Shown piece by piece: positions 50,178 through 62,620 of a stretch of 64,000 bases of DNA (its first letter is position 1; every line of letters begins with the position of its first letter). The notes beneath the pieces are model-generated. The model searched no databases, was not told the origin of the DNA, and saw only the letters and a list, made by a program, of their open reading frames with translations. The stretch lies in the NCBI RefSeq assembly GCF_026342405.1, contig NZ_JAPEMU010000001.1, positions 8,060,001 to 8,124,000 of the forward strand, read 5' to 3'. The DNA is from Kitasatospora sp. NBC_00240. Lineage in GTDB: Bacteria; Actinomycetota; Actinomycetes; Streptomycetales; Streptomycetaceae. A program made the position numbers and the translations under genes.

Positions 50178-50280
50178 TCGATCGCCGCCGGCTCGATCGC
50201 CGCCGGCTCGATCGCCGCCGGCTCGATCGCCGCCGGCTCGATCGCCGCCGGCTCGATCGCCGCCGGCTCGATCGCCGCCG
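50178..50280 (+). repeat. 15-bp tandem repeat (7 units) in the ACP6-KS7 linker
   Basis: Seven copies of TCGATCGCCGCCGGC, the last one partial, encode a run of SIAAG pentapeptides directly before KS7. Identity between units is perfect, so the array is young. It is in frame and would only change linker length. Confidence 0.95.
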
Positions 50281-50282
50281 AC

Positions 50283-53200
50283 GCCATCGCCGTCGTCGGT
50301 ATGAGCGGCCGCTTCCCGCAGGCACGGACCCTGGACGAGTACTGGCAGAACCTCGCCGCCGGGCGGGACTGCGTCACCGAGATCCCCGCGGACCGCTGGG
50401 AGCTGGAGGGCTTCTACCACCCGGACCGCGACGAGGCGGTCGCGCTGGGCCGCAGCTACAGCAAGTGGGGCGGCTTCCTCGACGGCTTCGCCGACTTCGA
50501 CCCGCTCTTCTTCGGTATCTCGCCGCAGGAAGCCATGAACATGGACCCGCAGGAACGCCTGTTCCTCCAGGAGTCCTGGAACGCGCTGGAGGACGCCGGC
50601 TACACCCGCCGGCGCCTGGCCGACGCGCACGGCGGGCGGGTCGGTGTCTTCGCCGGCGTGTCCAAGACCGGCTTCGACCTGTACGGGCCCGCGCTCCGGG
50701 AGCAGAACGAGAACCTGCACCCGCTGACCTCGTTCGCCTCGGTCGCCAACCGGGTGTCGTACCTGCTCGACCTCCGCGGTCCGAGCCTGCCGGTCGACAC
50801 CATGTGCTCGTCCTCGTTGAGCGCCGTCCACGAGGCGATGGAGCACCTGCGGCGCGGCGAGTGCGACCTGGCGTTCGCCGGCGGGGTCAACCTCTACCTG
50901 CACCCGTCGAACTACACCCTGATGTCCGGCAAGCGGATGCTGTCGCACGACGGGAAGTGCCGGAGCTTCGGCGCCGGCGGCAACGGCTTCGTGCCCGGCG
51001 AGGGCGCGGCCGTGGTGCTGCTGAAGCGGCTCTCGGACGCCGAGCGGGACGGCGACGTCATCCACGCGGTGCTGCGCGGCAGCAGCATCAACCACGGCGG
51101 CCGGACCAACGGCTACACCGTGCCCAATCCGGCCGCGCAGGCCGAGGTGGTGCGCGAGGCGCTGGACCGCGCCGGGGTCCCGGCCGGGCAGGTCAGCTTC
51201 GTGGAGGCGCACGGCACCGGGACGGAACTCGGCGACCCGATCGAACTCGACGGTCTCACCCAGGCGTTCGGGAAGGACACCGACGCGCTGCAGTACTGCG
51301 CCGTCGGTTCGGCCAAGAGCAACATCGGCCATCTGGAGGCGGCGGCCGGCATCGCCGGACTGCTGAAGATCGTCCTTCAGATGCGGCACGGGCAGCTCGC
51401 GCCCAGCCTGCACGCGCAGGAGCTCAACCCCAACATCGACTTCGCCCGGACGCCGTTCCGCCTGCAGCAGGAGCTGGCCGACTGGCAGCGCCCCGGCGGC
51501 TCCGACGGGACGGCGGAGCTGCCCCGGATCGCCGGCGTCTCCTCCTTCGGCGCGGGCGGCTCCAACGCGCACGTCGTCGTGGAGGAGTACCGCCGCCCCG
51601 AGCCCGCCCGCTCCGAGGCTGCCCACTCCGAGGCCGGCGGTCCCGAGGCCGCCTCCTCCGACGCCGGGAGCACGCCGCGGCTGATCGTGCTCTCGGCCAA
51701 GGACGGCGAGCGGCTGCGCGAGCGGGCCCAGGACCTGCTGGACTGGCTCGCCCGCCAGGACGAGGCCGGCCCGGACATCGACGCCCTCGCCCACACCCTG
51801 CAGTCCGGCCGCGAGGCGATGGAGACGCGGCTCGCGGTGCCGGTCACCTCCGCCGCCGAACTCGCAGCCAAGCTCTCCGCGTTCGTCGCCGGCGACGAGG
51901 TCGAGGACCTCCACCTGGGCAGCGTCAAGGAGCACCGGGACACCCTGGCCGTGCTCACCACCGACCCGGACATGGCGGCGACCGTCGACGCGTGGATCGA
52001 GAAGGGCAAGTTCGACAAGCTGCTCGACCTCTGGGCCAAGGGCCTGGCCGTCGACTGGAGCCGGCTCCACCGCGGGCGCCACCCCCGGATGATCCCGCTG
52101 CCGGGCTACCCCTTCGCCCGCGAGCGGTACTGGGTGGGCGACCTGACGACCCCCGGCGCCGCCGTCCCCGGCGCCGTCCGGCTGCACCCGCTCGTCCACA
52201 CCAACACCTCCAGCCTGGACGCCCAGCGGTTCGGCTCGGTGTTCACGGGCGAGGAGTTCTTCCTGACGGACCACGTCGTCCAGGGCCGGAAGGTCCTGCC
52301 CGGCGCCGCCTACCTGGAGATGGCACGGGCGGCCCTGGAGGCCTCGCTCGACGCCCGGCCGCAGGGCGTGACGCTGCGCAACGTGGTCTGGGCCCGCCCC
52401 ATCACGGTGGACGGGCGGCCCGCGCACGTGCGGGCGACGCTGTACGCCGAGGAGGGCGGGGCGGTCGCCTTCGAGATCTCCAGCCTGCCGGACGGCGACG
52501 CGTCCGCCGGTGACGGTGCGGCCGAGCCCGTCGTGCACAGCCAGGGCGTGGCCGTCCCCGCCGCCGGCGCACCGGCCGGGCCGGTGGACGTGGCGGCGCT
52601 GCTGGCCGCCTGCACCGCCGCGCGACTGGACGCCGAGGAGTGCTACCGGACGTACGCGGCGATGGGCCTCGACTACGGGCCGGCGCACCGCAGCATCGAG
52701 AGCATCGCGATCGGCGACGGCCAGGCGCTGGCGCGGCTGGTGCTGCCCGCCGGGGCGCGGGGGACGCTCGACGCGTTCGTGCTGCACCCGGGCCTGCTGG
52801 ACGCCGCCTTCCAGGCCTCCGTCGGCCTGTTCGGCCAGGCCGACGGCACGACGCTCCATCTCCCGTTCGCCTTGGACGAGTTGGAGGTGTTCGGGGCGCT
52901 CGGCCCGGAGCTGTGGGCCTGGGTCCGGTACAGCGCGGACGACCGGCCGGGCCTCGGGGTCCGCAAGCTGGACATCGACCTCCTGGACGACGCCGGCGCC
53001 GTCCGCTGCCGGCTCCGGGGCTTCACCTCCCGGGCCTACGACGCGGACGCGGCACCGGCCCCGGCACCGGCCCCGGCATCGGCCCCGGTGGAACGCACCG
53101 GGACCGTCCCGGCCCGGCAGGTGGCGCCCTCCCGGCCCGGCGCCGCCACACCGGCCGAGCGGGCCGGCCGCTACCTGGTCGGCCTGCTGGCCTCCCAGCT

Positions 53201-53402
53201 GCGCCTGCCGGCCGACCGGATCGACGTGAACGATGCCCTGGAGCACTACGGCATCGACTCCATCATGACGATGAACCTGACCAACAAGCTGGAGCAGGTC
53301 TTCGGTTCGCTGCCCAAGACCCTGTTCTTCGAGTACCAGAGCATCCACGCGCTCACCGAGTACTTCCTGGAGGCCCACGGGGAGCGGCTGGCCGCCCTCC
53401 TG
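50283..53402 (+). other. Module 7: KS7-DH7-ACP7 (no ketoreductase)
   Basis: KS7 (residues about 686-1123, Cys860 in VDTMCSSSL, both His motifs intact), DH7 (about 1318-1605, His1349 in HVVQGRKVLP, Asp1525 in HPGLLDAAF) and ACP7 (about 1643-1725, Ser1678 in YGIDSIMT). A DH without a KR in the same module is typical of the second half of a trans-AT dehydrating bimodule, in which the KS does not elongate. KS7, however, keeps its catalytic residues. Either DH7 acts on the hydroxyl made by KR6, or a KR acts in trans. Confidence 0.88.
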
Positions 53403-53570
53403 GGCGCGGACGACCCGGAGCCCGCCGCCCCGGCCCGGCCGGCCGGCCCGGAGCCCGTCGCCCCCGCCGCCTCGGAGCCCGCCGCCCCGGCCCGGCCCGC
53501 CGCCCCGCGCCGCGGGCGGACCGTACGGCGCGCCGCCGCCCGTACCGAACCGGCTGCCGGAGGCCTGGAG

Positions 53571-56500
53571 ATCGCCGTGGTCGGCCTGGCCGGGCGCTAC
53601 CCGCAGGCCCGCAACATCCGGGAGTTCTGGCGCAACCTGGCCGAGGGCAGGGACTGCGTCACCGAGGTCCCGGCCGACCGCTGGGACCACAGTGCCTACT
53701 TCGACCCGGACCGGAACGCGCCGGGCCGCACCTACACCAAGTGGGGCGGATTCCTGGACCGGGCGGACCACTTCGACCCGCTGTTCTTCAACATCTCGCC
53801 GCGCGAGGCCGCGTTCATGGACCCGCAGGAGCGGCTGTTCCTGGAGTGCGTGCACGAGACGCTGGAGGACGCCGGCTACACCCGCGAGGCGCTGAGCCGC
53901 TACGGCGAGCGCGGACTCGCCGGCAACGTCGGCGTGTTCGTCGGCGTGATGTACGAGGAGTACCAGCTCTACGGCGCCCAGGAGCAGGCCAGGGGACGCA
54001 ACGTCACGCTTTCCGGCAGCGCCTCGTCCATCGCGAACCGGATCTCCTACGTCTTCGACCTGCACGGCCCCAGCCTGGCCGTCGACACCATGTGCTCGTC
54101 CTCGCTGACCGCCCTGCACCTGGCCTGTCAGAGCCTGCAGACCGGCGGGTGCGAGCTCGCCGTCGCGGGCGGCGTCAACCTGTCGCTCCACCCCAACAAG
54201 TACCTGATGCTCGGGGCCGGCAAGTACGCGTCCAGCAAGGGGCTCTGCGAGAGCTTCGGCGAGGGCGGCGACGGCTACGTGCCCGGCGAGGGCGTCGGCG
54301 CCGTGCTGCTGAAGCCGCTCGCCAGGGCGGTCGAGGACGGCGACACCGTCCATGGCGTGATCCGGGGGACGGCCCTCAACCACGGCGGCCGGACCAACGG
54401 CTACTCCGTCCCCAACCCCCGCGCTCAGCACAACGTCATCGGCCACGCGCTGCGCGAGGCGGGTGTCGACGCGCGCTCGGTGAGCTACGTCGAGGCGCAC
54501 GGCACCGGCACCTCGCTGGGCGACCCGATCGAGGTGGCGGGCCTGACCAAGGCGTTCCGGGAGTACTCGGACGACCGGCAGTTCTGCGCGATCGGCTCGG
54601 TCAAGAGCAACATCGGGCACGCCGAGAGCGCGGCCGGCATCTCGGCGCTGACCAAGGTGCTGCTGCAGCTGAAGCACGGCAAGCTCGCCCCTTCGCTGCA
54701 CTCCGAGGTGCTCAACCCGCACATCGACTTCGCGAACAGCCCGTTCTACGTGCAGCGCGAGCTGTCGACCTGGCAGCGCCCGGTCGGCGCGGACGGCGCC
54801 GAGACGCCGCGGATCGCCGGTATCTCCTCCTTCGGCGCGGGCGGCTCCAACGCGCACGTCATCGTCGAGGAGTACGTCCCGGTGCCGGCCGCCGGGGCCG
54901 GGCCCGCCGCCGACCGGCCCGCCGTCGTCGTGCTCTCCGCGCGGACGGAGAAGGGCCTGCGGGACCAGGCCGAGCAACTGCTGCACTGGACGACCGAGGG
55001 GGAGGGCGCGGGTGTCGCGCTCGCCGACCTCGCGCACACCCTCCAGATCGGCCGGGAGGCGTACGAGGAGCGGCTCGGCCTGGTGGTCGGCACGACCGGC
55101 GAACTCGGCGACCGGCTCAGGGAGTTCCTGGCCGGCGCGGCCGGTGTCGCCGAGCTGTACCGCGGGCGGGTCGAGCGCCGGCAGGGGGTACTGGCCGTCT
55201 TCACCGCCGACGAGGGCCTCGCGCCGGCCCTGGACGCCTGGGCCGCCGAGGGCGCGTACGGCAAGCTGCTGGAGCTCTGGGTCACCGGCCTGGTGCTCGA
55301 CTGGGAGAAGCTGCGGGACGGCGCCGCACCCCGCCGGGTGTCGATGCCGACCTACCCGTTCCAGGGCGAGCGCTACTGGCTCTCCCCGGCCGCCGGGGCC
55401 GGCCGGCAGCCGGCCACCGGCGCGGGGCGGCTGCACCCGCTGCTGCACGCCAACACCTCCAGCCTCAACGAGCAGCGCTTCACCTCGGTCTTCACGGGCG
55501 AGGAGTTCTTCCTGAAGGACCACCAGGTCCAGGGCGAGCGGGTGCTGTCCGGCGCGGCCTGCCTGGAGCTGGCGCGCGCCGCCGTGGCGGCCTCGCTGGA
55601 CGAGCCGCACGGCGCCCTGCGGATCCGCAACGTCGTCTGGGCGCGGCCTGTCACGGTGGCGGGCCGGGCCAGGACCGTCCAGGTCCGGCTGCTGCCCAAG
55701 GGCCCGGACGAGGTCGGCTTCGAGATCTTCGGCCCCGGCGACGAGGACGGCCCGGCGGCCCAACCGGTGATCCACAGTGAGGGGATCGTCCGGGTGGCGC
55801 CGGAGGACGGCCCGGCCGAGGCCACCGTCCTCGACCTGACGAAGCTGCAAGCCGCCTGTCGGGGAGCCGAGTCGGACGCGGAGCGGGCCTACGAGGCGTT
55901 CCGCGCCCGGGGTATCGACTACGGCCCCGGCCACCGCGGCCTCGACCGTCTCTGGACCGGCGAGGGCCAGGTGCTGGCCCGGCTCGTGCTGCCGGCCGCG
56001 GTGAGCGGGACCTTGGACAGCTACGGCCTGCACCCGGCCCTGCTGGACTCGGCCCTCCAGGCGTGCGCGGGCCTGCTGCCCCTGACCGACGAGGGCGGCC
56101 CGCTGCTGCTGCCCTTCGCGGTCGACGAGGTGGAGATCGCCGGCCCCTGCAGTTCCACCATGTGGGCCTGGGTACGCGAGGGCGGCGGCCGGCCGGGCGA
56201 CGCCGTCCGCCGCCTCGACATCGACCTCTGCGACGAGGAGGGCCGGGTACGTGTCCGGCTCAGGGGCGTCTCCCTGCGCGCCTACACGGCGCCGGCCTCC
56301 GGTGAGCCGCCGGCTCCCGTCGGGACCGCCGCCGTCGGCGAGTTGCTGGCCGCGCCGTGCTGGGTCCCCGCGGAGCGCGTGGACCGTACCGGCGCGCCCG
56401 GGGCGGGCGGGGCGGGCCTGGTGCTGGTCGCCGGGCTGCCCGAGGTCGCGGCGGCGCTGGAGGCGCAGGGCACGGCCCGCGTGGTGCGCCTGGACTCCGC

Positions 56501-57965
56501 AGCGCCGGGCGTGGGCGCCCGCTACACCGAGGACGCGCTGACCGTCCTCGCCGCCGTGCAGGAGGTGCTGGGCGAGCGCAAGCAGCAGAGCGTCCCCGTC
56601 CAGCTGGTCGCCCCGGCGGCCGGCGAGCCGTCGCTGTGGGCGGGGCTGGCCGCCGTCCTGAAGACGGCCCGGCTGGAGAACCCGAAGGTGCTGGGCCAGC
56701 TCGTCCTGGTCGACCCGCAGGACGGCCCGCAGCAGGTGGCGGCGTACGTCGTCGCCGACCGTGCCGCGCCGGCCGACACCGCCGTCCGCCACCTCGGCGG
56801 CGCGCGTGAGGTCCTGCGGTGGCGCGAGGAGGAGCCGGCCGGCCCGACGGTCGGGGCGGCCTGGAAGGACGGCGGCGTCTACCTGATCACGGGTGGCGCC
56901 GGCGGGCTGGGCGCCGTCTTCGCCCGGGACATCGCCGCCGGGGTGCGCGAGCCCCGGATCGTCCTCGCCGGCCGGGCGCCGCGCGACGCGCAGAAGGACG
57001 CACTCCTGGCGGAGCTGACCGGGCTCGGCGCCCGGGCGGTCTACGAGCAGGCCGACGCGGCCGTGCGGGACGACGTCGAGGCGCTCGTCGCCAGGGTCCG
57101 CGCGGCGCACGGCCGGATCGACGGCATCCTGCACAGCGCCGGGTTCATCAAGGACGCCTTCATCCTGCGCAAGGACGCGGGCGACTTCGCCCGGGTGCTG
57201 GCACCGAAGGTCGCCGGGCTGGTCCACCTGGACGAGGCCACCCGGGAGGACGACCTCGACTTCCTGGTCGCCTTCTCCTCCGTCGCCGGCGCCCTCGGCA
57301 ACGTCGGCCAGTGCGACTACGCGGCCGCCAACGCCTTCATGGACGCCTACGCGCTGCACCGCAACGCCCTGGTGGCGGCGGGGGAGCGGCGGGGCCGGAC
57401 GGTGTCGCTCGGCTGGCCCCTCTGGGCCGACGGAGGCATGCACGTCGACGAGGGCACCGAGCGGTCGTTGGGCGAGCGCTTCGGCCTCGTCCCGCTGCGG
57501 ACCGGGACCGGCGTCCGTGCCCTCCACCAGGCGCTGGCCTCCGGCCACAGCCAGGTGCTGGTGCTGGAGGGCGACCGGCCGCGACTGCGGGAGACCCTGC
57601 TCGCGGACCTGCTCGCCGACCGGGTCGTCGCCACCGCCGCCGTTGTCCCCGCCGCCGTGGTGAGCGCCGCGCCCGCAGCGGTGGCGGCTCCGGACGGGAC
57701 CGATCCGGACGAGGGCACCGCCCGGAAGGCCGAGGCGTACTTCAGGAAGCTCCTGGCGTCGGTGATCGAGCTGCCCGCAGCCAGGATCGACGCCGAGGCG
57801 CCGCTGGAGGACTACGGCGTCGACTCCGTCATGACGATGGACCTGACGCGGACGCTGGAGACGGTCTTCGGATCGCTGCCGAAGACGCTGTTCTTCGAGC
57901 ACCGGACCATCGCGGCGCTGACCCGGCATTTCCTGGAGACCCACCCGGAGCGGATGCGCGAACTG
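53571..57965 (+). other. Module 8: KS8-DH8-KR8-ACP8
   Basis: KS8 (residues about 1782-2217, Cys1956 in VDTMCSSSL), DH8 (about 2401-2688, His2432, Asp2607 in HPALLDSAL), KR8 (about 2705-3131, GGAGGLG, DYAAANAF, HSAGFIKD) and ACP8 (about 3164-3247, Ser3200 in YGVDSVMT). DH8 is odd: the HxxxGxxxxP signature reads HQVQGERVLS, with Ser2441 (TCC 55548-55550) for the conserved Pro. An alkene is expected if DH8 still works, otherwise a beta-hydroxyl. Confidence 0.9.
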
Positions 57966-58118
57966 CTCCCCGCGGCGGGCACCCGCCCGCAGTCGGCCGG
58001 CCCCGCCGGGCCGGTGGCCCCGGAGCGGACGGCTCCGGCCCGCGAGCGCGCCTGGCGCCCCCTCGCCGGAGCCCGGCCCGAGGCCGCCCCGGCCCGGGAC
58101 ACCGCCGCGGGCAGCGGC

Positions 58119-61100
58119 GACGTCGCGATCATCGGCCTGGCCGGGCGCTACCCGCAGGCCGCCGACGTCCGCGAGTTCTGGCAGAACCTCGCCGCCGGCC
58201 GGGACAGCGTCACCGAGGTGCCCGCCTCGCGCTGGGACGTCGGCGCCGTCTTCGACCCCGACCCGAACACGCCCGGCACGACGTACAGCAAGTGGGGCGG
58301 TTTCCTCGACGGCGCCTACGACTTCGACCCGATGTTCTTCAACATCTCCCCCCGCGAGGCGGAGATCATGGACCCGCAGGAGCGGCTCTTCCTCCAGTGC
58401 GTCCACGACACCCTGGAGGACGCCGGCTACACCCGGGACACCGCCAAGCGCCGCACCGGCAACGTGCTCGGCGGCCGGGTGGGCGTCTTCGTCGGCGTCA
58501 TGTACGAGGAGTACCAGCTCCTCGGCGCCCAGGCACAGCTCGGCGGCAACCCGCTGGCGGTGGCCGGCAACCCGGCGTCCGTCGCGAACCGGGTCTCGTA
58601 CTACTTCAACCTCCAGGGCCCGAGCATGACCGTCGACACCATGTGCTCGTCGTCGCTGTCGGCCGTCCACCTGGCCTGCCAGAGCCTGAAGTGGGGCGAC
58701 TGCGAGGTGGCGGTCGCCGGCGGGGTGAACCTCTCGCTGCACCCGAACAAGTACCTGCTGCTCAGCCAGGGCAGGTTCGCGTCGACCAACGGCCGGTGCG
58801 AGAGCTTCGGCGAGGGCGGCGACGGCTACGTACCGGGCGAGGGCGTGGGCGCGGTCCTGCTCAAGCCGCTGGCGAAGGCCGTCGCGGACGGTGACCGGAT
58901 CTACGGCGTCATCAAGGGCACGGCCGTCAACCATGGCGGCAAGACCAACGGGTACTCGGTGCCGAACCCGCAGGCCCAGACCGACGTGGTGGGCCGGGCG
59001 CTGGCGACGGCGGGCGTGGACGCGCGCGCCGTCGGCTACATCGAGGCGCACGGCACGGGGACGGCCCTGGGCGACCCGATCGAGATCGCGGGGCTGGCGA
59101 AGGCGTTCGGCGAGCACACCGACGAGCGGCAGTTCTGCGCGATCGGCTCGGTGAAGAGCAACATCGGGCACGCCGAGAGCGCGGCCGGCATCGCCGGCAT
59201 CACCAAGGTCCTGCTCCAGCTCCAGCACCGCAAGCTCGCGCCCTCGCTGCACGCGGGGACGCTCAACCCGCACATCGACTTCGCGCAGACGCCGTTCGTC
59301 GTGCAGCGGGAGCTGGCCGACTGGCCGAGCCCCGGGCCGGCCGACGGCACGGGCGCGGCGGCGCCACGGATCGCGGGCGTCTCCTCCTTCGGCGCCGGGG
59401 GCTCCAACGCCCACATCGTCATCGCGGAGTACCTGCCCGCCGAACACCTGCCTGAGGAGTCCCTGCCCTCAGGGACACCGGCCGACGCACCCGCCGTCGT
59501 GCCGCTCTCGGCCAGGACGGCGGAGCAGCTCCGGGCCCAGGTCCGCAACCTGCTGGACTGGCTGGAGCGCCCGGAGCACGCCGGGACCGCCCTCGCCGAC
59601 GTCGCGTTCACCTTGCAGGTGGGCCGCGAGGCGATGGAGGAGCGGCTCGGCGTCCTCGCCGGGTCGGTGCCCGACCTGACGGCGAAGCTGCAGGGCTTCC
59701 TCGACGGCGGCGGGAGCGGCGAGGAGGTCGTCCGCAGTACGGTGACCCGCGACAGCACCGTGCTGACGCTGTTCGCCCCCGACGCCGACCTCGACGCGAT
59801 GATCGCGGCCTGGGCCGACAAGGGGAAGTACGAGAAGCTGCTCGAACTGTGGGCCAACGGCGTGCCGTTGGACTGGCGGCTGCTGCACGGCGCCGGCAGT
59901 CCCCGACGGATCGCGCTGCCGACCTACCCCTTCGCCCGTGAGCGCTGCTTCCCGTTCGACGCCGAGCCGGTCGTGGCGCTGGCGTCGCGGTCCCCGCAGG
60001 GGCCCGGCATGCTGCACCCGCTGGTGCAGGCCAACACCTCGGACTTCGCGGAGCAGCGGTTCAGCTCGGTCTTCACCGGCCAGGAGTCCTTCCTGCGCGA
60101 CCACGTCGTGCAGGGCTTCCGGACGATGCCCGGCGCGGCGTTCCTGGAGATGGCCGTCGCCGCCGCCTGCCTGACCTGCCGTACGGCCGTCGAGCCGTCC
60201 GCGCCGGTGGGCCTGCGGAACATCGTGCTGGCGCAGCCGTTGCGGGTCGGTGACCGGCCGCAGGAACTGCACGTCGGCCTCCACCCGGAGGCCGACGGCG
60301 ACATCCGCTTCCGCGCCTACAGTGCGTCGGACGGCGACGAGCCCGTGGTGCACAGCGAGGGGGCGGTCTACTTCCTGGAGGGTGTCGAGGAGACCGTGCT
60401 CGACCTGGGCGCCCTGCGGGACGCCTGCGACCTCCCCGGGCTCACCGCCGACCAGTGCTACGAGCTCTACCGGGCGGCCGGCATCGCGTACGGGCCCACG
60501 CACCGGGGCGTCCGGCACATCTGGACCGGGCCCGAGGAGGCGCTGGCCGAGCTGGCGCTGCCGGACGAGGTCCGGGGCACGGTGGACGACTTCACCTTGC
60601 ACCCGGGCCTGCTCGACGCGGCCCTCCAGGCCTGCGTCGGCGTGCTCGGCCGGCCGGGCGCCGAGGGGGCGGCGGGGAAGGGCTCCGGGCTCGCCGTGCC
60701 GTTCGCGGTGGACGACGTCCTCGTCCTGGACGCCTGCACGGACGCGATGTGGGCGTGGGTGCGTCCGAGCGCGGACCACCGGGACGGCGACACGTCGACC
60801 CGCAAGCTCGACGTGGACCTCGCCGACCAGCACGGTCGCGTCCGGGTGCGGATCGGGGGGCTCTCGTTCAGGGTCCTGGATCTGACGAAAACTCATGATC
60901 CGATTTCCATGCCGGAGTCGACGGGTGATCATGTAACGTCTCATCAAGTGACGTTGCATCATGAACCGGACAACCCCGTGGGGCCCGCCGGCGTAGCGGC
61001 ACTCTCCTACCCCAGGTGGCAGGCGAGGCCGGCGTCGGCCGGACCCTCCACCGTGGACGGCGCCCGGCGCACCGTCCTGCTGGCCGGCCCGACCGGGGCC

Positions 61101-62620
61101 GCGGACCTGCTCCGCGGCAGCGACGACAGCGAGATCGTCGTCCTGACCGACCAGGACGACACCCTCGACGGCCGGTACGCCGGCTACGGGGTGCAGCTGC
61201 TGGAGCGGCTGAAGTCCGAGGTGCGCGGGACGGCCGGCAAGGCCCACCTCCAGCTGGTGCTCGCCGGCGGCCCGGACACGCTGCCGCTCACCGGCCTGGT
61301 CGCGATGCTCCGCACGGCCGCGCTGGAGAACCCGAACGTCAGCGGACAACTGCTCCTGCTCGACCCCGCCGACACCCCGGCGACAGCCGTCGGCCGGGTC
61401 CTGGAGAACCGCGCCCACCCGGAGGACGTCCTCGTGCGCTACCGGGACGGACGGCGCGAGGTGCAGGTCTGGGCCGAGGACAGCACGGCGCCGCCCACCG
61501 CGCTCCCCTGGAAGGAGGACGGGGTGTACCTGGTCACCGGCGGCGCCGGGGCGCTCGGCCTCGTGCTCGCCCGGGAGATCGCCGCGCAGAGCGGGCACGC
61601 CACCCTGGTCCTGACCGGCCGTTCCCCGTCCGACCCGGACAAGCGCCGGGCCTTGGACGAACTGGTGGCCCTCGGCGCCCGCGCCGCGTACTACGAGCAG
61701 GCCGACACGGCGAGCCGCGCCGACGTCGACGCGCTGGTCGCGCGGACGCTGGAGCGGTGCGGCCGGATCGACGGCGTCGTCCACAGCGCCGGCGTGACGC
61801 ACGACAACTTCATCCTGCGCAAGCAGGAAGGGGAGTTCCGTGCGGTGCTGGCACCCAAGGTGGCGGGCGTGGTGAACCTCGACGCCGCCACCGGCGACCT
61901 GCCGCTCGACTTCTTCGTCACCTTCTCGTCCACCTCCGGTGCCACCGGGAACGTCGGGCAGGTCGACTACGCGGCGGCCAACGCCTTCCTCGACGCGTAC
62001 GCCGGGTACCGCCAGGACCTCGTCGCCCGCGGCGTGCGCACCGGCCGCAGCCAGTCCGTCAACTGGCCGCTCTGGGCCGAGGGCGGCATGCGCGTCACGG
62101 CGGAGACCGAGGCCCTGCTGCGCTCGCGCCACGGCGTCGTCCCGCTGGGGACGGCCGAGGGGGTCGCGGCGTTCCACCGGATCCTCAACTCCCCGCACAG
62201 TCAGGTGATGGTCACCGCGGCCGGTCCGTCCGGATCACCTGGGCACCCTGCCCCGTCCGGATCACCTGAGAGCCCTGCCCCGTCCGCCTCGCACCAGACC
62301 ATCCCTGTCACCTCTGCCGTCGGGACGAATCCGTGACGCACAACGACAACGACGCGCTCGAAGCGAAGGCGACCGCGTACCTCAAGGACCTGCTCGCGCA
62401 GGTCACCAAGGTGCCGGTCGGCCGGGTCGACGCCCACCGGGCGTTCGAGAGCTTCGGCATCGACTCGGTCATGGCGATGACCATGACGGCCGAGCTCGAA
62501 GCCGTCCTCGGGTCGCTGCCGAAGACCCTGTTCTTCGAGTTCCGCGACCTCCACGGGCTGGCGCAGCACCTCCTCGCCACCCACCGGCCGGCGTTGCTGA
62601 GCCACCTCGGCACCGCCGGG
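58119..62620 (+). other. Module 9, split between two proteins: KS9-DH9-KR9 // ACP9
   Basis: KS9 (residues about 3298-3737, Cys3473 in VDTMCSSSL), DH9 (about 3927-4219, His3959 in HVVQGFRTMP, Asp4130 in HPGLLDAAL) and KR9 (about 4263-4665, GGAGALG, DYAAANAF, HSAGVTHD). The second protein ends about 35 residues after KR9 in a Ser/Pro tail. ACP9 opens the third protein (Ser45 in FGIDSVMA). The linker between DH9 and KR9 contains an AT-rich stretch. An alkene is expected. Confidence 0.88.
62225..62278 (+). repeat. 27-bp repeat, two copies, in the 3' tail of the second PKS gene
   Basis: GTCCGGATCACCTG recurs after 27 bp and the following CCTGCCCC also recurs. The repeat encodes a Ser/Gly/Pro-rich C-terminal tail after KR9. 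Confidence 0.7.

Noticed and set aside
50178..50280. Possible CRISPR-like or regulatory array
   Set aside because: The units are contiguous 15-bp repeats without spacers, inside a PKS coding frame, and are simply a linker minisatellite.
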